Source: Tillus elongatus | Lineage: Eukaryota > Arthropoda > Insecta > Coleoptera > Cleridae | Assembly: GCA_964006375.1 (NCBI GenBank) | Contig: OZ023265.1 | Span: 168,787,033-168,851,032, forward strand | DNA length: 64,000 bases | Direction: 5' to 3' | Shown here: piece by piece, positions 56,698 through 64,000 of the stretch | How the letters are laid out: each line of letters starts with the position of its first letter | How positions within the stretch are numbered: the stretch's first letter is position 1 | Notes under the pieces: model-generated | Database searches by the model: none | What the model was told of the DNA's origin: nothing | What the model saw: the letters and a program-made list of their open reading frames with translations, nothing else | Position numbers and translations under genes: made by a program

Positions 56698-57615
56698 AAG
56701 ACTTTTATTGAAATGGTCTCTTGTTAATTTAGAACAGTTTATTTTTCAGACATATATTTCAACTTTCATCAACTAATCTCACAAAAAGAAAGCGAATAAC
56801 GTAATAATAAAATAGAGAGATGTTATAAAACAGGGGGTGAAGAATCTAGCTAGCTGATATCGGCCAGTATATCCAGAGGCAATGTTACCAATATGACAGT
56901 TCCTAAAAGTAACTAAATGTCCATCACTGTTCGTAATAGAATTGAGATTGCTATCGCCACCTTCGATAAAGAACTCTCTTGGGATACAGCCAATATAATG
57001 TTCCATCTAACGCGAAAATATTACATGAAATTGTGTAATAGTAGATGAAATATTGTAGAAATTTGTGCCTCCAAATTTTGATTGTCTGCATAAAAACGAC
57101 AAAAATTTGAAGTAAGAATATTTTAGCGTGGTCGTTTCTAAATTTTAAATTACTTATGTCAATATTAGATAAAAATTTAGTTTTAAAATTTTAAATTGTG
57201 GTAACTGTAAATAGTATCGAAAAATATTTCATATTTGTCATTTCGGTTACTGATTTGAGATACCTGCTGACGTCACTCAATTAAAATAGAATAGCCTCGA
57301 ACACAGCCAAAACCTGAATGTACGACTGCTTTAAGATCAAGATAATGAACTGTCTAAGTGAAGATTGGAACCTGTGATGAGCACTGATCAGCACACTTGG
57401 AGAACCCAAACACCACAACACATTTAAGAAACCTGACGATCGTTTAATTAACCATGTTAGCGTCTTCAGAGGATGAATAATTCGAAACATCTTATATCAA
57501 CAACTCTATTAGCGAATTTTCATGAAGAAAAATAACTAAGGAAAAAATAATAATAATCGAATTTCGTAGAAAATTTACTCGAACTCAAAGGTACCGAGAG
57601 TCTTTCTGGTTTACA
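56698..57615. other. Unassigned region with a possible Penelope-terminus motif
   Basis: Near 57462-57492 'cttcagaggatgaataattc' then GAAAC resembles a Penelope-like pseudo-LTR core. 'gatgagcactgatcagcaca' at 57374 is partly palindromic and echoes 26480-26500 inverted. There is no gene. Confidence 0.4.
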
Positions 57616-57790
57616 ATGGCAGAAGAAAAATGGAAAGAGTTATGGGAAAGGAAAAGGTCACTGTCTGAAGAAGAACTACATGCAATTATTGACGATCTTC
57701 ATTTTTTCGACTTCCCACTTGATTTGACACACACACATCGAAGAATAAAATGAGGAATTAGAAGAAGTGATAAACGATTTCGATGTAAGT
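57616..57790 (+). pseudogene. Small coding-like fragment of unknown family
   Basis: From ATG 57616: MAEEKWKELWERKRSLSEEE, LHAIIDDLHFFDFPLDLTHT. A stop occurs at 57751-57753, and a one-base shift there allows EELEEVINDFDVSNIHKHCS. Acidic N-termini with an 'LSEEEL' pattern occur in some cut-and-paste transposases, for example piggyBac-like, but there is no diagnostic motif. A GTAAGT splice-donor-like site follows at 57784. Assignment is open. Confidence 0.3.
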
Positions 57791-57832
57791 AACATACATA
57801 AACATTGTAGTGGGGCATATCATAAATAGCAT

Positions 57833-57977
57833 TCTAGCGAATTTTCAATAATAAAAATCCGCTAACAGAGAGGACACGATGAAAAGCTTTTGAAAAAATT
57901 TCTTCAGATGAGCGCGCATTTGAATCCCTAGAACCCAAAACCAAGGTCCGTAATTTTTTATATGATTCTATATGTTA

Positions 57978-58048
<71 letters not shown>
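57833..58048 (-). repeat. Diverged composite-repeat (GCR) fragment with TA array
   Basis: A degenerate hairpin (CTAGCGAATTTTCA...AAAATCCGCTA), 'cttcagatgagcgcgcattt' and then (TA)n at 57975-58048 and 'gtccgaacgataactcaaaa'. It belongs to the older subfamily. Confidence 0.65.
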
Positions 58049-58051
<3 letters not shown>

Positions 58052-58689
58052 GTGTATGTGTCCGAACGATAACTCAAAAATATACAAAAATAATTTTAAA
58101 AATGCTATATTTTTGTAAGTATCAAAGTAACTGGAAAGAGACTTTACATGTGACTATAAATGGTGCAAATAACCCCATGTTGTGAATTTTAAGTAATTTG
58201 GTGCACAATAGAGTTTTTTCCAAATTAAAAATAAAATCCTAAAGAGATGCGTTGAAACGACTTAGCGAGTAAAGTCCAATGCCTGACAGACAGAGTAGTT
58301 AACTGCCAGGTGTAGATTGATTCATACAACAGGTATAAACCATACATCGACGGTAACCAAACCAAATAAATACCAGGCATAAAGCATACTACCCGAACCC
58401 ACAATCGTGAAATCTCGGCCGCAATTATGGAAAACGAGAGACGACATGAAATTAAAAATTTGCCATGTGATTGTTATTTAACTGCGGGATTCAATCAATT
58501 ATTAAAGTACATTATATTTGTAGCTGAACGGCCCCAAATACAGTTTTAGCGCAGCCTAGATAGATTATGCTGTGATTTTAGACTGAAAGTGTCGCATAAT
58601 ATAGTAGACATGTAAACAAAATCAAGTAAAATCTTTAAAAAATGATTCTAAAATAGTTTCTTTTATCTTTAAACTTAAAGAATTCGATG
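58049..58689. other. Unassigned region
   Basis: No recognised gene or repeat beyond the first 40 bp. Confidence 0.4.
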
Positions 58690-58908
58690 TCCATAGAAAG
58701 AAAACCACCACTCTAAGCTACAATCCGAATGACTCGCATCATACGTACGCACAAAAAATGGCCAGTCTGAATTTTTTAGTAAACAGGTCAATTAATTTTC
58801 CTTTAAGTAAAAGTAGATATACCAAAGAATTCAATTATATTAAGAACGTGGCCGAATATAACGGATACACTGCTTGCCTAGTGAAGACACTAATTAACAA
58901 ACAGAAAA
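58690..58908 (+). pseudogene. Penelope-like element, part 1 (left of inserted composite repeat)
   Basis: The plus strand encodes TLSYNPNDSHHTYAQKMASL, NFLVNRSINFPLSKSRYTKE and AEYNGYTACLVKTLINKQ, the region between RT and GIY-YIG nuclease of a Penelope-like element. It is collinear, at nucleotide level, with the reverse complement of about 31130-31300. The frame is cut at 58908 by a composite repeat and the homology resumes at 60291. Confidence 0.75.
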
Positions 58909-58909
58909 A

Positions 58910-60290
<1,381 letters not shown>

Positions 60291-60545
60291 GAAAATGTTA
60301 GCGGAATCAATCAAGAAGAGAGAATGCCGAAAAAAACTTTGTTTGCTTAGCGTTTGAACCTAGAATAACGAAGGTCTAGATTGCATTAAAAAAAAATCAA
60401 ATTTGCAACTCACATTTTCGACAAAAAAATACTTTAAAAAACTTGCTAGGTAACCCAAAAGCAAGGATATTATGACCAAAATGTTGGAAATTTAATGAAT
60501 AAGTTGTAAAGATTATGATCTTAAATACGTCGGACAAACAATTTT
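60291..60545 (+). pseudogene. Penelope-like element, part 2 (right of inserted composite repeat)
   Basis: Homologous to the reverse complement of about 30850-31100: 'gttagcggaatcaa', 'aaaaactttgtttgctta', 'tttgcaactcacattttcga', ending in codons for the start of the GIY-YIG nuclease (KDYDLKYVGQT-like, about 60509-60541). It contains several stops and frame changes. Confidence 0.75.
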
Positions 60546-60962
60546 TTAGCAATTTTTTTTGGTAAAAAATTGTTCAGAAAATTTTTGAAAAAAGATTTTT
60601 ATATAATTTTCGTGCAACATGATTTGAGTCAATTTTTGTAAAAAAAGGCGCATATTGAAAGATATTGTTTGCTAATTTTCGTGTAAACCTTTTTGTTTGG
60701 AATTTCTGCTTTTTGTGAATAATTATATCTTGACAGATGTAGTTTTTGTGTAAATTGCTTGAATAGGGTCGTTGGTCAGTTGTTGGGAATATAGGTACGT
60801 TGGTTTCGAAAATGTTTGTACCTTTTCAAAGAATAAAGTTATAATAAAATCCTACATGGTTTCTACTACCTACCAAATTTGATGTGGTTCTTTAAAAACA
60901 AGACATATTTGCTGAAAAACACTTTAATGAAAGTTCGCTGCCATAACGCACTTGCTGCGTCC
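60546..60962 (-). repeat. Diverged composite-repeat (GCR) sub-unit
   Basis: Resembles the truncated unit at 28750-29038 ('tgaataattatatcttgaca') and ends GAAAGTTCGCTGCCATAACG then CACTTGCTGCGTCC at 60929-60962. Confidence 0.65.
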
Positions 60963-62632
60963 AGACTGTTTTTACTTTTTAGGGTGATTTTATTATATCT
61001 AAAAAATAAATATGAGTTCCTGAGCGTAATTCGTGCTCATTTGAATAAACTTTTTCTTTCAAAATTCATAAGTCCTAATCACAAAAATGATCTTTTTCAC
61101 GAGAGTTGGCAATAAATGGATATTCCTTTTGATAACATGTAATACCGTGGCCTCTGGTGGTCAGTAGGGATACTAACTGAAATTAAAACTACATATTCAA
61201 TGGTGGGTACAATAAAATAAATAAAATTGCCGTATTATTCAGCCAGATGCCCCTCTATTTAGAGTTCTTCACTGTGGTATACTGAGAACAAGAAAATGCA
61301 TCTCAAAATTCAAAAATAGCTGGTCTAAAATTAGCCGACGTCGTAACATTGTCAGATGTACAACGGAGTTGCTAGACAGATGGCGATGGCGACCCTTATC
61401 GTCATTGCCATTGGTATTTAGTATTTAATATAGCACATTGACTTAGCTACACTAATCAGAGGATTTCGGTCTGTTTTTAATAATACAAATACAAGCTAAT
61501 GTATTTGTGTATATAACGTATTGTAAAATTAATGCAAAGAAAAATAAATAAATTTAGATCGTAGGTACACAGTTTCTACACAGCATAGTTTCTTATGCTG
61601 TGGTTTCTGTATAATATAATATAATCTCAGCATAATATATTATGCGCAAGGCTAGATGTGTTCTCACCATAATTATGACTGAACACAACAAGCTACTTGG
61701 TTCCCCGCCGAGATGGCGACCCCGTCGTAGATCTACAATACACTATTTTAAGTAAAAATATTAGTACGTAGTTGTGTATTGAGATGGCGACGTAGTCGCA
61801 TATCTCAATGCCCTGTGTATGTATAATAGATTAATTAATCTTCTGTTATTTTTATAGATACTCTAAATGATATCAACGTTAATTTCAATTGTGTAATTTT
61901 AAAGTCAACCAAAACACTGCCACTGACTAGTTTATTCTTTTGGTGTCCATTCAAATCCTTGTATTACATTATTAGTATTGAGAAATAAGAGGTTCTGCCC
62001 TAGTGCACTGTTCTGCAATTATCTAAGTTTCAGTTGGTGATTGCTTTAGTCAATACTTTACTTAATAATTGACTAAAAGAGAACCTGACCACTTACCAAA
62101 TGCACGTTCTTAACATTGACTATATCGTTGCTACCCTTGACTAACAGATCATTTTCATTTCAGCCCACAACCAAGAAGACGAACTAAAAACTTTATAGTC
62201 ACATTGACTTAAGGAAGGCGTTTTCTTGGAGATAGCAGCAAGTGAAAAAACTCATTGAATCTGCCACGGACAGATGTCGCAACACTCTTCGAACAATATG
62301 AAAGTAAATACATATTTTAACAGGTAATTGGAAATGTAAAGTACCTAATGATTAGTAATATTTCATACAATTAAAACGTTAAGTTTGCGTGTGTTATGGT
62401 GTATTTGTGTATGTATAAAAACAATTTTTTGTATAACTTCGGACAAATTCATTAGCCACAGATGAGGTAAATTTCTTTGGCAGAGAAATTTATAGTTTAT
62501 TTTTTGCAACTTCTTGAAGTCATATTTGTACGGGTAATTGTAACTATTCTAAAGTACCTAATGATTAATTAATTTTATTAGCGAATGTAATGTAATTTGC
62601 TGTACTCCATTAAATATACATTTTCACAAATG
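60963..62632. other. Unassigned region, 1.7 kb
   Basis: No recognised coding sequence. A repeated phrase GAGATGGCGAC(cc)cGTCG / GAGATGGCGACGTAGTCG occurs at 61710-61727 and 61782-61799, each followed by sequence that is nearly the inverse of its flank (GTGTATTGAGAT...ATCTCAATGC). An 'agatggcgatggcgac' lies at 61379. These look like terminal sequence of an unrecognised element. Confidence 0.4.
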
Positions 62633-63358
<726 letters not shown>

Positions 63359-63563
63359 AGAGTTTTTTATATTTCGTCTAATTCTCTGCTGAAACTTTGG
63401 CCGTAGAAAGGTGAATTAGGTACTGTGGCGTAGAATAACAGAAATGTTTGGGACAGAAATGTTTTATTATACTGACGCGAATTGCGTTATCCTATTGGTA
63501 CATGTTGTTATAGTTACTTAAAGTTAGACATGTACTAAAGGTTTTTTAAAACAAAAAAACTCT
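63359..63563. other. Short unassigned spacer
   Basis: No features seen. Confidence 0.4.
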
Positions 63564-64000
63564 GGACGCAGCAAGTGCGTTATGGTAGTGAATTTTCATA
63601 AAAATGTTTTTAATTGCAAATATGTGTGTTTCCTTTTTAAGAAAGCAGGCATCAATTTTGGTTACCAGTATAACCTATATAGTAAAAACAATGTGCCATG
63701 TTTCATAAAAATAACTTTATTGTGTGAAAAAATTTCCAAAAGTAAACTTAAAGTGTTCCCGGAAAAACTCGTTTCTTGGTCAACCTTATAGGTTAATAGC
63801 AAATTGAGCTATTCAAATTTGAAGCATTTAATGAAAATTCGCTACCATAACGCACTTGCTGCGTCCCGAATTTCTTTTCTTACAAACATGCATCGCTGAA
63901 AAATTCAAAAATTCAATAACATAAGGCGTGTTTGATTAAAAAAAAAAAAAGAAAATTTGTATCACCAACGACTTATGGGCCATCCTGTGATTGTAGAAAT
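63564..64000 (+). mobile_element. Composite repeat (GCR) start, cut by window end
   Basis: A clean 303-bp sub-unit with both inverted ends (63564-63866) is followed by the internal GCR blocks 'ttcttacaaacatgcat', 'caataacataaggcgtgttt' and 'caccaacgacttatgggcca'. The copy continues beyond the window. Confidence 0.82.

Overview
The window is almost pure repeat DNA from a large, AT-rich eukaryotic genome. The mix of element families (P-like, mariner and other Tc1/IS630 elements, hAT, BEL/Pao, Penelope-like, R1-, R2- and jockey-type LINEs) points to an arthropod, most likely an insect; the order cannot be fixed from sequence alone. I see no convincing host gene. Nearly every recognisable coding stretch is a transposable-element relic with stops or frameshifts.

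Layout. 1-2.6 kb: a decayed P-superfamily transposase split by a 5'-truncated LINE. 2.9-5.9 kb: modules of an abundant composite repeat, called GCR here. One end of a GCR carries GGACGCAGCAAGTGCG, the middle carries a (TA)n array, and the other end carries the hairpin AGTGAATTTT...AAAATTCACT. 6.6-9.2 kb: two pieces of an R2/NeSL-type LINE beside (ATT)n arrays. 9.3-15.8 kb: GCR relics in unassigned AT-rich DNA. 16.0-22.5 kb: a complete, very young LTR retrotransposon with almost identical 1.68-kb LTRs, carrying only one coiled-coil ORF and inserted into a GCR (TA)n array. 22.7-24.6 kb: an IS630/Tc1-type element with long terminal inverted repeats (TIRs). 24.6-26.2 and 29.6-30.8 kb: copies of one jockey-like LINE. 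30.8-31.6 kb: a Penelope-like (PLE) fragment. 33.0-33.8 kb: a large inverted repeat with a PLE-like motif. 36.2-37.3 kb: R1-like LINE and Tc1-type relics. 38.0-40.0 kb: a long LINE RT ORF. 41.2-41.7 kb: a GC-richer unassigned island. 42.0-43.4 kb: an LTR with a tRNA-Ser primer site and a hAT relic. 43.7-45.1 kb: a 145-bp satellite made of palindromes. 45.1-45.3 kb: BEL/Pao integrase. 46.4-48.3 kb: a second long-TIR IS630 element inside a GCR. 48.5-49.2 kb: pogo-like and LINE 3' ends. 50.6-53.9 kb: GCR copies and a fold-back MITE. 53.9-56.4 kb: two LINE relics. 58.7-60.5 kb: a PLE split by a complete GCR, which fixes the GCR ends. 60.6-64 kb: more GCR copies.

The strongest candidate for an undescribed system is the GCR family. 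There are at least 25 copies of its conserved end in 64 kb, in either orientation. Its structure (5' sub-terminal motif repeated inverted at the 3' end, 3' hairpin, internal microsatellite, no coding capacity) resembles the non-autonomous Helentron-type HINE/DINE-1 elements, but no replicase source is visible here. It also explains why most (TA)n arrays in this window share the same flanks. The second candidate is the gag-only-like LTR retrotransposon.
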